Assembly: GCF_014647675.1 (NCBI RefSeq)
Contig: NZ_BMPQ01000002.1
Coordinates: 577,989 to 641,988, forward strand
From: Streptomyces flaveus
Lineage (GTDB): Bacteria; Actinomycetota; Actinomycetes; Streptomycetales; Streptomycetaceae
Direction of reading: 5' to 3'
Length of the DNA: 64,000 nucleotides
In this document: piece after piece, positions 8,059-15,528 of the stretch
Position numbering within the stretch: the first letter of the stretch is position 1
Layout of the letters: each line of letters begins with the position of its first letter
Notes under the pieces: model-generated
Told to the model about the DNA's origin: nothing
The model's input: the letters and a program-made list of their open reading frames with translations, nothing else
The model's database searches: none
Position numbers and translations under genes: made by a program

Positions 8059-9069
8059 ATGCGCCGCTACGGCAAGCACACCGACGAAGACGACATCCGC
8101 ACCCGCCCGGGCCGCAAGGGCAGCAGGCCGCGTACGAACATCCGGCCCAAGCACGAGGACGCCGCCGAGGGCATGGTCCTCACCGTCGACCGGGGCCGGC
8201 TGACATGCCTCGTCGAGGACCGCGTGGTGTACGCCATGAAGGCCCGCGAACTGGGCCGCAAGGCCGCGGTCGTCGGCGACCAGGTGGCCATCGTCGGCGA
8301 CCTCACCGGCAAGAAGGACACCCTGGCCCGCATCGTCCGCATCGAGCCGCGCACCTCGGTCCTGCGGCGCACCGCCGACGACGACGATCCGTACGAGCGC
8401 GTGGTCGTCGCCAACGCCGACCAGCTGGCGATCGTCACCGCCCTCGCCGACCCGGAGCCGCGCCCACGTCTGATCGACCGCTGCCTGGTGGCCGCCTACG
8501 ACGGCGGACTCGACCCACTGCTCGTGCTCACCAAGTCGGACCTCGCCCCGCCGGACGAACTCCTTGAGCTGTACGGGGCGTTGGGTGTTCCGTATGTCGT
8601 GACCAGCCGTACGGAACTGGAGAGCGGGGAGGCGGTGGACCGGGTGCGCAAGCAGTTGGACGGCAAGATCACGGCCTTCGTGGGGCACTCGGGCGTCGGC
8701 AAGACGACTCTGGTCAACGCGCTCGTGGCCAAGGAGCGGCGGCGTTCGACGGGGGTCGTGAACGCGGTGACGGGCCGCGGACGGCACACGACGACGTCGG
8801 CGCTCGCGCTGCCGTTGCCGGACGACGAGGGGTGGCTGGTCGACACTCCGGGCGTACGGTCCTTCGGGCTGCACCACGTGGACCCGTCCCGGGTCATCCA
8901 CGCGTTCCCCGACCTGGAGCCGGGGACCGAGGGCTGCCCGCGCGCGTGCAGCCACGACGAACCGGACTGCGCGCTGGACGAGTGGGTGGCCGACGGTCAC
9001 GCGGATCCGGCCCGGCTCTACTCGCTGCGCCGGCTGCTCGCTACGCGTGAGCGGCGCGAGGGCGACTGA
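8059..9069 (+). CDS. rsgA: Ribosome small-subunit-dependent GTPase A
   Basis: A 336-aa circularly permuted GTPase that helps 30S subunit maturation. The domain order is an N-terminal OB fold (GMVLTVDRGRLTCLVEDRVV), then G4 (LVLTKSDLA), G1 (GHSGVGKTTL) and G3 (VDTPGVRSFGL), then a zinc knuckle (CPRACSHDEPDC). The N-terminus is Arg-rich (MRRYGKHTDEDDIRTRPGRKGS), as in streptomycete homologues. It sits in an aroA-rsgA operon. Confidence 0.95.
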   Translation: MRRYGKHTDEDDIRTRPGRKGSRPRTNIRPKHEDAAEGMVLTVDRGRLTCLVEDRVVYAMKARELGRKAAVVGDQVAIVGDLTGKKDTLARIVRIEPRTSVLRRTADDDDPYERVVVANADQLAIVTALADPEPRPRLIDRCLVAAYDGGLDPLLVLTKSDLAPPDELLELYGALGVPYVVTSRTELESGEAVDRVRKQLDGKITAFVGHSGVGKTTLVNALVAKERRRSTGVVNAVTGRGRHTTTSALALPLPDDEGWLVDTPGVRSFGLHHVDPSRVIHAFPDLEPGTEGCPRACSHDEPDCALDEWVADGHADPARLYSLRRLLATRERREGD

Positions 9070-9190
9070 CGGCGACTGATCGCCGGTGACCTCAGCTTTG
9101 TTTGCATCTCCGCCACGACGGTAAAGGCATAATCGCACCAAGCGGGACCCAAGCCAGACGAAGCGGTCACGGAGCGTGGGAGGGCATCAC

Positions 9191-9514
9191 ATGGCGTGGC
9201 TGCTGGTTGTCGTCGCCGGACTCTTGGAGACCGGCTTCGCGGTCTGTCTGAAGCTCTCGCACGGCTTCACCAGGCTCTGGCCGACGATCGCCTTCGCCGT
9301 CTTCGCCCTGGGCAGCTTCGGCCTCCTCACCCTCTCCCTGAAGAAGCTCGACGTCGGCCCCGCGTACGCGGTCTGGACGGGCATCGGCGCGGCCGGCACC
9401 GCGATCTACGGCATGATCTTCCTGGGCGACCTGGTCTCCACCCTGAAGATCGTCTCGATCACGCTGGTGATCGTGGGAGTGATCGGCCTGCAGCTGTCGG
9501 GCTCGTCACACTGA
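9191..9514 (+). CDS. Small multidrug resistance family exporter, Gdx/SugE subtype
   Basis: A 107-aa four-helix SMR transporter. The Gdx (guanidinium exporter) subtype is suggested by the N-terminal LETGFAVCLKLSHGFTRLWP (catalytic Glu in helix 1 and the TRLWP motif) and AYAVWTGIGAAGTAIYG. ATG 9191 is preferred over GTG 9176 because GGGAGG lies 8 bases before it. It functions as an antiparallel dimer in the membrane exchanging guanidinium or a related cation for protons; this is a family inference. I could not convince myself of a ykkC/guanidine riboswitch upstream. Confidence 0.85.
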   Translation: MAWLLVVVAGLLETGFAVCLKLSHGFTRLWPTIAFAVFALGSFGLLTLSLKKLDVGPAYAVWTGIGAAGTAIYGMIFLGDLVSTLKIVSITLVIVGVIGLQLSGSSH

Positions 9515-9575
9515 GCGCCCCGTAGGGGCGCTGGGCTGTATCGCGGGGGCACGACCAGCCACAACGAGCCCGCAG
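9514..9575. repeat. Dispersed intergenic repeat with bidirectional terminator head
   Basis: The element starts with a perfect hairpin, AGCGCCCC (9514-9521) and GGGGCGCT (9525-9532). It continues with the conserved CTGTATCG and CACGACCAGCCACAACG segments of a repeat found between many Streptomyces genes. It lies between the convergent SMR and TetR genes and can terminate both. Compared with the form I remember, the internal hairpin between CTGTATCG and GGGGGC appears to be deleted. A partial relative is at 6661-6684. Confidence 0.7.
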
Positions 9576-9587
9576 CTTCGAACTGCC

Positions 9588-10199
9588 TCAACTAACCACA
9601 CGCACAGTAGCCAAGGCATCCCGGACCAGCCCCGCGGTCCCCCCCTCCCCGGCGGGAGCCAACACGCACGACAAGCCCAGCCGCACCACCAGCTCACAGG
9701 CCCGCGCCAATTCCGCCGACTCGGATTTCGTGGCCCCCGTCGCCGTAAGCACCGCGACCGCCCGGTCCCGTACCAGCTGCACGAAGTCCCCCGGCGACGG
9801 CAACGGCCCGTCGGCCCGCCGCTGAGCCGGCACAGCGGACGAGGACGGCACGGCGGACAGCGTCGGCGACGGCAGCCGATCACTCCAGCACCCGGTGAGC
9901 ACGGCCCGCACCAAGGGGTTCCCGCGAGCCGCCGAAGCGGTCCACTCCGCGATCGCCGCCAACCGCTCACGCGGCTCGCCATGGCTCACCAGAGCGCGCT
10001 CCACGCCCGCGAGATACGCGTCGGCCTCGCGCCGTACAAGGGCCCGCGCGAGCCCCTCCTTGCTGCCGAACTCGTTGTAGAGGGTCTGCCGCGAGACCCC
10101 GGCCACAGCGGCCACATCGACCATCCGCACCGTGGACCACGGGCGGCGCGCAAGCGACGTATAGGCGGCATCGAGAAGAGATTCCCGGGCTGCAGGCAT
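9588..10199 (-). CDS. TetR-family transcriptional regulator
   Basis: A 203-aa one-component repressor. The N-terminal helix-turn-helix is clear: VRMVDVAAVAGVSRQTLYNEFGSKEGLARALV (residues about 24-55). The C-terminal ligand domain is A/P-rich with an unstructured SSSAVPAQRRADGPLPSP insert. It is convergent with the SMR gene, and its promoter region faces hisN. A TTGACA -35 lies upstream. The target is unknown; the neighbouring SMR exporter is a candidate but is on the opposite strand and convergent. Confidence 0.88.
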   Translation of the reverse strand: MPAARESLLDAAYTSLARRPWSTVRMVDVAAVAGVSRQTLYNEFGSKEGLARALVRREADAYLAGVERALVSHGEPRERLAAIAEWTASAARGNPLVRAVLTGCWSDRLPSPTLSAVPSSSAVPAQRRADGPLPSPGDFVQLVRDRAVAVLTATGATKSESAELARACELVVRLGLSCVLAPAGEGGTAGLVRDALATVRVVS

Positions 10200-10231
10200 C
10201 GTCGCCTCCCTGGGGCGATCGGCTCTCGCTC

Positions 10232-10260
10232 AGAGTTGACGCGGACGGGGGCACTGTCAA
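10232..10260 (-). promoter_or_regulatory. Promoter of the TetR gene, with possible operator half-sites
   Basis: On the minus strand, TTGACA (10260-10255), a 17-base spacer and AACTCT (10237-10232) form a vegetative-type promoter about 33 bases before the start codon. TTGAC occurs again in inverted orientation (TTGAC at 10236-10240 on the plus strand), a possible operator pair overlapping the promoter, as is usual for autoregulated TetR genes. Confidence 0.5.
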
Positions 10261-10395
10261 GGGTTCGCGACGGCATCAAGGGGCGTACGTCGACGTCATG
10301 CGCGGACGAAGTGATCACGACTTCGGCGGGGAGGTCCTGTAGCGACCACCCGGACGGTATGGCCCCGGGCCGAACGGGGCAGATACGGTGCGGGC

Positions 10396-11196
10396 ATGCC
10401 CGACTATCGCGATGACCTGCGCCTTGCCCATGTCCTGGCGGACGCCGCCGACGCCGCGACCATGGACCGCTTCAAGGCGCTCGACCTCAAGGTCGAGACC
10501 AAGCCGGACCTGACGCCGGTGAGCGAGGCCGACAAGTCCGCCGAGGAGCTGATCCGCGGCCACCTGCAGCGGGCCCGGCCGCGGGACGCGGTCCTCGGTG
10601 AGGAGTACGGCGTCGAGGGCACCGGCCCGCGCCGCTGGGTGATCGATCCGATCGACGGCACGAAGAACTACGTACGCGGGGTGCCGGTGTGGGCGACCCT
10701 GATCGCCCTGATGGAGGCGAGTGAAGGCGGTTACCAGCCGGTCGTCGGCGTCGTTTCGGCGCCCGCGCTCGGCCGCCGCTGGTGGGCCGCGAAGGGGCAT
10801 GGCGCGTTCAGCGGGCGCAGCCTGTCCTCGGCGACCCGGCTGCATGTCTCGCGGGTCTCGCGCATATCGGACGCGTCCTTCGCGTACTCCTCGCTGGGCG
10901 GCTGGGAGGAGCGGAGCCTGCTGGACGGCTTCCTGGACCTGACCCGCGAGGTGTGGCGCACGCGCGCGTACGGCGACTTCTGGCCGTACATGATGGTCGC
11001 CGAGGGCTCGGTCGACATCTGCGCGGAGCCCGAGCTGTCGCTGTGGGACATGGCGGCGAACGCGATCATCGTGACCGAGGCGGGCGGCAGCTTCACCGGC
11101 CTCGACGGCCGCCCGGGCCCGCACAGCGGCAACGCCGCCGCGTCGAACGGCCTCCTCCACGACGAGCTGCTGGGCTACCTGAACCACCGCTACTGA
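10396..11196 (+). CDS. hisN: Histidinol-phosphatase, IMPase-like (HisN)
   Basis: A 266-aa member of the inositol-monophosphatase superfamily. Metal-binding motifs are LGEEYG (Glu), [15 protein letters not shown] (the DPIDGT loop) and [19 protein letters not shown] (WD motif). Actinobacteria use this fold for histidinol-phosphate dephosphorylation in histidine synthesis; I recall the S. coelicolor orthologue in the same position. It could be a broader IMPase. It is probably monocistronic. Confidence 0.88.
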   Translation: MPDYRDDLRLAHVLADAADAATMDRFKALDLKVETKPDLTPVSEADKSAEELIRGHLQRARPRDAVLGEEYGVEGTGPRRWVIDPIDGTKNYVRGVPVWATLIALMEASEGGYQPVVGVVSAPALGRRWWAAKGHGAFSGRSLSSATRLHVSRVSRISDASFAYSSLGGWEERSLLDGFLDLTREVWRTRAYGDFWPYMMVAEGSVDICAEPELSLWDMAANAIIVTEAGGSFTGLDGRPGPHSGNAAASNGLLHDELLGYLNHRY

Positions 11197-11295
11197 GACA
11201 TCCGGGGCGCTAACCGGAAGACAGCGCGCCCCAAAGCGTCCCCACGCGCCCTCTTGTTGACCCACCGTTTAACTGCGACTCTGAGAGTCCCCACA

Positions 11296-11338
11296 CTTGT
11301 GAACTTGTGAATCCGTTAACGAACGGATTCGTAGGAGG
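11296..11338 (+). promoter_or_regulatory. Tandem 8-mers and perfect palindrome before the CBS gene
   Basis: Two adjacent direct copies of CTTGTGAA (11296-11303 and 11304-11311) run into a perfect inverted repeat, GAATCCGTT (11309-11317) and AACGGATTC (11322-11330), with a 4-base loop. The hairpin ends 2 bases before the TAGGAGG ribosome site. It could be an operator, or an mRNA hairpin tuning ribosome access. Confidence 0.5.
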
Positions 11339-11349
11339 TGGCTCCGTCC

Positions 11350-11742
11350 ATGCTCGTCCGCGACGCCATGAGCACGGTGGTCCTCACCATCGGGCCCGAT
11401 CACACCCTCCGGCAGGCCGCCGCGCTGATGTCCGCACGCCGCATCGGCGCGGCCGTCGTCCTCGACCCCGACGGCACCGGGCTCGGCATCCTCACCGAGC
11501 GCGACATCCTCAACTCCGTCGGCCTGGGCCAGAGCCCGGACGCCGAGCGGGCACACGCCCACACCACCACCGACGTCGTGTTCGCCGCGCCGTCCTGGAC
11601 GCTGGAGGAGGCGGCGCACGCCATGGCGCACGGCGGCTTCCGGCATCTGATCGTCCTCGACCACGACGAGCCCATCGGCATCGTCTCGGTCCGCGACATC
11701 ATCCGCTGCTGGGCCCCGCTGCGGCAGCACGCACCGGCCTGA
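11350..11742 (+). CDS. Two-CBS-domain protein
   Basis: A 130-aa protein consisting of a single CBS pair (Bateman module): MLVRDAMSTVVLTIGPDHTLRQAAALMSARRIGAAVVLD and later TTTDVVFAAPSWTLEEAAHAMAHGGFRHLIVLDHDEPIGIVSVRDI. Such pairs bind adenosyl nucleotides and regulate partner proteins. ATG 11350 is chosen over GTG 11338, which lies inside the Shine-Dalgarno; the AGGAGG-ATG spacing is then a little long (11). The partner is unknown. Confidence 0.85.
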   Translation: MLVRDAMSTVVLTIGPDHTLRQAAALMSARRIGAAVVLDPDGTGLGILTERDILNSVGLGQSPDAERAHAHTTTDVVFAAPSWTLEEAAHAMAHGGFRHLIVLDHDEPIGIVSVRDIIRCWAPLRQHAPA

Positions 11743-11870
11743 GCGGCAGACCGGGCCGGACCCGCGCCCCGACCTGTGCAGGGGTCCGGCCCGATCGCGC
11801 CGCCACTCTGGGCCACCCTGGGCCACTCTGAATAAAGTCCAAGTCGAGTAGTGCTCCAAAATCACACCCG

Positions 11871-11908
11871 TTCGGGATTGGCTTCACCTGCTGTTAGACT
11901 GCGCCTTA
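11871..11908 (+). promoter_or_regulatory. Promoter giving a probably leaderless fur-family mRNA
   Basis: TTCGGG (11871-11876), an 18-base spacer and TAGACT (11895-11900) precede the ATG at 11908 by only 7 bases. There is no Shine-Dalgarno sequence. The transcription start would fall on or next to the A of the ATG, so translation is likely leaderless. Confidence 0.5.
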
Positions 11909-12324
11909 TGAGCGACCTGTTGGAACGACTGCGCGGACGCGGCTGGCGTATGACCGCGCAGCGGCGCGTCGTGGCCGAGGTCCTCGACGGCGACCATGTC
12001 CACCTGACGGCCGACGAGGTCCATTCCCGCGCCGTCGCCAAGCTGCCCGAGATCTCCCGCGCGACCGTCTACAACACGCTGGGTGAGCTGGTCTCGCTCG
12101 GCGAGGTGATGGAAGTCGCCACGGACAAGCGCGCCAAGCGGTACGACCCGAACGCACACCGTCCGCACCACCACCTGGTCTGCGCCCAGTGCGGCGCGAT
12201 CCGCGACGTCCACCCGAGCGGCAATCCCCTCGCCGACCTCCCCGACTCCGAGCGCTTCGGCTTCTCCGTCTCGGCGGTCGAGGTGACGTACCGGGGAGTG
12301 TGCCCGAACTGCGCGGCGGCCTGA
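11908..12324 (+). CDS. Fur-family metalloregulator
   Basis: A 138-aa dimeric metal-dependent repressor. The winged helix (RMTAQRRVVAEVLDG... ISRATVYNTLGELVSLGEV), the regulatory-metal histidines (RPHHHLVCAQCG) and the structural zinc cysteines (CAQC and CPNC) are all present. It is shorter than CatR-type proteins, and I cannot tell Fe, Mn/peroxide or other specificity. The mRNA is probably leaderless, and a strong terminator follows. Confidence 0.92.
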   Translation: MSDLLERLRGRGWRMTAQRRVVAEVLDGDHVHLTADEVHSRAVAKLPEISRATVYNTLGELVSLGEVMEVATDKRAKRYDPNAHRPHHHLVCAQCGAIRDVHPSGNPLADLPDSERFGFSVSAVEVTYRGVCPNCAAA

Positions 12325-12344
12325 TCCGCAGGTACGACCCCTTC

Positions 12345-12383
12345 AAGCCCCGGCACCCAAGACCTTGGGAGCCGGGGCTTTCT
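12345..12383 (+). terminator. Rho-independent terminator after the fur-family gene
   Basis: AAGCCCCGGC (12345-12354) pairs with GCCGGGGCTT (12371-12380); an inner CAAG/CTTG extends the stem, and TTTCT follows. Confidence 0.85.
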
Positions 12384-12404
12384 GCTGCGCGCGGACTTCC
12401 CGAA

Positions 12405-12421
12405 TCTGACGGGTCGTCATA
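12405..12421 (+). promoter_or_regulatory. Small palindrome upstream of the ABC importer operon
   Basis: TGACG (12407-12411) and CGTCA (12415-12419) form a perfect inverted repeat 50 bases before the GTG of the ATPase gene. It may be an operator for a dimeric regulator. No riboswitch (for example TPP) pattern is visible here. Confidence 0.3.
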
Positions 12422-12469
12422 TCGTCGACGGCGCCCACCAGTCCGTACCGCACTCCGCGAGGAGACACC

Positions 12470-13237
12470 GTGGGAGAGCCGCACCCGAAACTCCAAGCCA
12501 CTGATCTGAGCCGGACCTTCGGCCGGGGCCCCGGCGCCGTGGACGCCCTGGGCCCGCTGGACCTGACCGTCACTCCCGGCGAGTTCGTCTGCATCGTCGG
12601 CCCGTCCGGCTGCGGAAAGTCCACGCTCCTGCGGATCGCCTCAGGCCTGTTGCGCCCCAGCACGGGCGAGTTGGCGATCCGCACCACCAGCCCCCGCCCG
12701 GCCGCCATGATCTTCCAGGACTACGGCATCTACGACTGGAAGACCGTCCTCGCGAACGTCCGCTTCGGCCTGGACATCCAGCGCCTGCCGCGCCGCGAGG
12801 CGAACGCCCGGGCCCGCGACTGGCTCGCGCGCCTGGGCCTCGCGGACTTCGCCTCCGCGTACCCCGCCACGCTCTCCGGCGGGATGCGCCAGCGCGTGGC
12901 GATCGCCCGCGCGTTGGCCGTGGAGCCCGAAATCCTGCTGATGGACGAGCCGTTCGCCGCGCTCGACGCCCAGTTGCGCATGATCCTCCAGGACGAGCTC
13001 CTGGAGCTCACCCAGACGACCCGCACGACGACCCTCTTCATCACGCACAGTCTGGAGGAGGCGATCGTCCTCGGCGACCGCGTCCTGGTGATGTCCGCGC
13101 GCCCGGGCCGCTTCATCGCCGAACGCCGCCCGCCGTTCCCGCGCCCGCGCTCCGGCGAGGTCCGCTCGGCCCCCGAATTCACCGCCCTGAAGAGCGAGTT
13201 GTGGCAGCTGCTGCGCCCGGAGGCGGTGCCTGCATGA
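12470..13237 (+). CDS. ABC transporter ATP-binding protein (nitrate/sulfonate/taurine type)
   Basis: A 255-aa ATPase subunit: Walker A GPSGCGKST, Q-loop FQDYGIYDWKT, signature LSGGMRQRVAIARAL, Walker B ILLMDEPFAALD, and switch His in FITHSLEEA. It belongs to the SsuB/TauB-like family. GTG 12470 has GAGGAG before it. It is the first gene of a three-gene importer operon; the next start overlaps its stop by 4 bases. Confidence 0.95.
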   Translation: MGEPHPKLQATDLSRTFGRGPGAVDALGPLDLTVTPGEFVCIVGPSGCGKSTLLRIASGLLRPSTGELAIRTTSPRPAAMIFQDYGIYDWKTVLANVRFGLDIQRLPRREANARARDWLARLGLADFASAYPATLSGGMRQRVAIARALAVEPEILLMDEPFAALDAQLRMILQDELLELTQTTRTTTLFITHSLEEAIVLGDRVLVMSARPGRFIAERRPPFPRPRSGEVRSAPEFTALKSELWQLLRPEAVPA

Positions 13238-14106
13238 ACACGGCCGTACGCAAGGAATGTACCGATTCGACCGCCGTACTGGTCCGCCGCCCGGGCCCAC
13301 GGGAGCTGCACCCCGAACGCACCCATCGCAGGCGCCGCGCCCTGGAGCTGTCCCTCGCTCTCGCCGTGCCCCTGGTGCTGGTCCTGCTGTGGCAACTGGC
13401 GGCCGCCCAGGCCTGGATCGACGACCGCGTCTACCCGGCGCCCACCACGATCCTGGCCGACGGCTGGGACCGTGCGGCGGCCGGCGACCTGTGGCCGGAC
13501 GTGTGGGCCACCCTCAAGCGCGTACTGGCCGGGTACGCGATCGGTACGGCCTCGGGCTATGCGCTGGGCCTGCTGATGGGCTCGCTCTCGCTCGTACGCG
13601 CGGCACTCGAGCCGCTTCTGGACGCGCTGTACGTCGTACCGAAGCTCGCGCTGCTGCCGATCTTCCTGAACATGTTCGGGCTCGGCGAGGGCCCGCAGGT
13701 GGCGCTGGTGGCGGCCACCGTCTTCTTCTTCGTGTGGATCTCCACGATGTCGGCCGTGATGTCGATACCGGCCGGGTATCGCGACGCGGGACAGGTCTTC
13801 GGGGCCTCGTCCTGGCAGATGTTCCGGCATGTGCTGCTGCCGGCCTCGCTGCCGGCGGTGCTGGTGGGCGCGCGGATCGCGGCGGGGGTGGCGGTGCTGG
13901 TCATCGTCGCCTCGGAGCAGATCGCCGCGGCGAACGGCCTGGGCCATCTGATCTTCGACTCGCGGGCGCTCTTCCAGAACGACGTGATGTTCGTCGGGAT
14001 CGTCTGCGTCGCCGTACTCGGCGTCGTGTTTTCCGAACTGGTGCGGATTCTGGGGCGGTTGCTCACCCCGTGGGCGCCGCGCGACCGGGGACGGGGGCAG
14101 TCATGA
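13234..14106 (+). CDS. ABC transporter permease (SsuC/TauC-like)
   Basis: A 290-aa inner-membrane permease with about six hydrophobic helices and the EAA loop for ATPase contact (FGASSWQMFRHVLLPASLPAVLVGARIA). The soluble N-terminus is Arg-rich. Both ends are coupled: its ATG overlaps the ATPase stop and its TGA overlaps the start of the binding-protein gene. It imports a small organic solute or vitamin precursor; the identity is not readable. Confidence 0.94.
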   Translation: MNTAVRKECTDSTAVLVRRPGPRELHPERTHRRRRALELSLALAVPLVLVLLWQLAAAQAWIDDRVYPAPTTILADGWDRAAAGDLWPDVWATLKRVLAGYAIGTASGYALGLLMGSLSLVRAALEPLLDALYVVPKLALLPIFLNMFGLGEGPQVALVAATVFFFVWISTMSAVMSIPAGYRDAGQVFGASSWQMFRHVLLPASLPAVLVGARIAAGVAVLVIVASEQIAAANGLGHLIFDSRALFQNDVMFVGIVCVAVLGVVFSELVRILGRLLTPWAPRDRGRGQS

Positions 14107-15245
14107 GGCGTTTCAGGCATTTCGCATGCAGTGCCGTGCTGGCTGCGGGTGCGCTGCTGGTTTCGGCGGGGTGTGCCGCCCAGGAGTCCGGGGAGGGTGC
14201 GGGGGCGTCCGAGCCGCGCACCATCAAGGCGGTGTCCGGCTGCGGGGAGGGGAGCTGGACGGATCCGGCCGACCTGGCGGCGGACCGTGCCCCCGCGCGC
14301 TGCGCCGAGGGCACCCCGGCCCCACAGCCTCTGACCGAGCGCCGGAAGCTGACGATCGCGACAGGCACGCTCAGTGCGGAGTACGTGGCTCCGCTTCAAG
14401 TGGCCGTGGCGAAGGGCGAGTTCAAGAAGGAGGGCCTCGACGTCACGCTGAAGGTGCTGCCGACGCCGGACGCGCTGCCGCTGCTCGCGAAGGGCGACGT
14501 CGACGCCCAGTGGGCCGCTCCCGAGGCCGCCGTGATCAACGGCGTCAACAGCGGCTTCGACATCAAGTGGGTCGCCGGGAACTTCTCGCCCGACCCGAAG
14601 TCGAAGAGCGGCCTGTGGGTGCGGCTGAAGGACGGCGAGAGCGCGTCGCACGTCCCCATGGCCGACCGCAAGCTCGGCACGATGATCGGCAAGGGGTCGG
14701 TCATCGCGTACCCGATGAACCAGGCCCTGAAGAAGCACGGCGGCGGCCTCGACAAGGTCCAGTTCCAGGCGCTCGGCTCGGCCGATGTCCTCACCGCTCT
14801 GCAGAACGGCGGCGTCGACTCCGCCTGGCTCCTCGACCCGGTCTGGCGCAAGGTCGACGGCGACGACCGCTACGCCTTCCTCGGCGGCCAGCCCGCGGGC
14901 GAACCGCTGGGCGGCATGCTGTTCGGCCCGAACCTGCTGAAGGACGACGTGGACGCGGGGGTCGCGCTGCTGCGGGCGTACATCCGCACGATCAACACGT
15001 ACTTCGCCGGCGACTACAAGAAGGACCCGGCCTTCGTGGCCGAGCTGGCCAAGCTCATGAAGACGGACCGTACGGTCCTGGAGTCGACGCCCTCCCTCCG
15101 CATGGACTGGGAGATCCGCGCGGGGACGACGAACCGCCTCCAGTCCGCGTACCGCGCGGCGGGCGTCTCGGAGGGCGACCCGCTCCCGGAGTCCCGACTG
15201 GTGGACCGTGCGCTGTACGGGGAGGCGGTGGGCCACCGGCCGTGA
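14103..15245 (+). CDS. ABC transporter substrate-binding lipoprotein (NMT1/SsuA-like)
   Basis: A 380-aa lipoprotein. The signal peptide MRRFRHFACSAVLAAGALLV ends in a lipobox VSAGC, so Cys24 would be lipidated and the protein anchored outside the membrane. The mature domain (TIATGTLSAEYVAPLQVAVAKGEFKKEGLDVTL) is the NMT1/SsuA-type two-lobed binder. An N-terminal extension of about 60 residues with two extra Cys (SGCGEG, PARCAEG) precedes it. The ligand is unknown. A strong hairpin follows at 15281. Confidence 0.92.
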   Translation: MRRFRHFACSAVLAAGALLVSAGCAAQESGEGAGASEPRTIKAVSGCGEGSWTDPADLAADRAPARCAEGTPAPQPLTERRKLTIATGTLSAEYVAPLQVAVAKGEFKKEGLDVTLKVLPTPDALPLLAKGDVDAQWAAPEAAVINGVNSGFDIKWVAGNFSPDPKSKSGLWVRLKDGESASHVPMADRKLGTMIGKGSVIAYPMNQALKKHGGGLDKVQFQALGSADVLTALQNGGVDSAWLLDPVWRKVDGDDRYAFLGGQPAGEPLGGMLFGPNLLKDDVDAGVALLRAYIRTINTYFAGDYKKDPAFVAELAKLMKTDRTVLESTPSLRMDWEIRAGTTNRLQSAYRAAGVSEGDPLPESRLVDRALYGEAVGHRP

Positions 15246-15280
15246 ACACACCCGGTCGCAGACGCGCCATCGCAAACACA

Positions 15281-15318
15281 CCGGAGGGCCGGAACCCTTT
15301 CGGATTCCGGCCCTCCGG
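15281..15318. terminator. Bidirectional terminator between the ABC operon and tRNA-fMet
   Basis: CCGGAGGGCCGGAA (15281-15294) pairs perfectly with TTCCGGCCCTCCGG (15305-15318). It can end the rightward ABC operon and the leftward tRNA transcript. Confidence 0.85.
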
Positions 15319-15325
15319 CCTTCAG

Positions 15326-15399
15326 TAGCGGGGACAGGATTTGAACCTGCGACCTCTGGGTTATGAGCCCAGCGAGCTACCGAGCTGCTCCACCCCGCG
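15326..15399 (-). tRNA. tRNA-fMet (initiator, anticodon CAT)
   Basis: A 74-base tRNA on the minus strand with anticodon CAT in a GGGCTCATAACCC anticodon arm. The three G-C pairs (GGG/CCC) and the unpaired C1 x T72 at the acceptor end are initiator hallmarks. CCA is not encoded. An identical copy lies at 17612-17685. Confidence 0.95.
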
Positions 15400-15528
15400 G
15401 CGATGAACTGAACACTACGTCAACAGCGTCGACCAGCGCAAATCGCTTTACGGGCGGCCTGTGAGCGGCCGGTTCGCCGGGTCTGTGGGCAGGCGATACC
15501 TCCAGACCCGGCGCCCCTGGCAGGCCTC

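Noticed and set aside
9070..9190. Possible guanidine (ykkC-type) riboswitch upstream of the SMR exporter
   Set aside because: ACGA occurs twice, but the flanking bases do not form the paired stems expected, and the conserved ykkC-I blocks are absent. A covariance-model search would settle it.
12384..12469. TPP or other riboswitch upstream of the NMT1-like ABC importer
   Set aside because: No CTGAGA or other THI-box signature; only a short TGACG/CGTCA palindrome is present.
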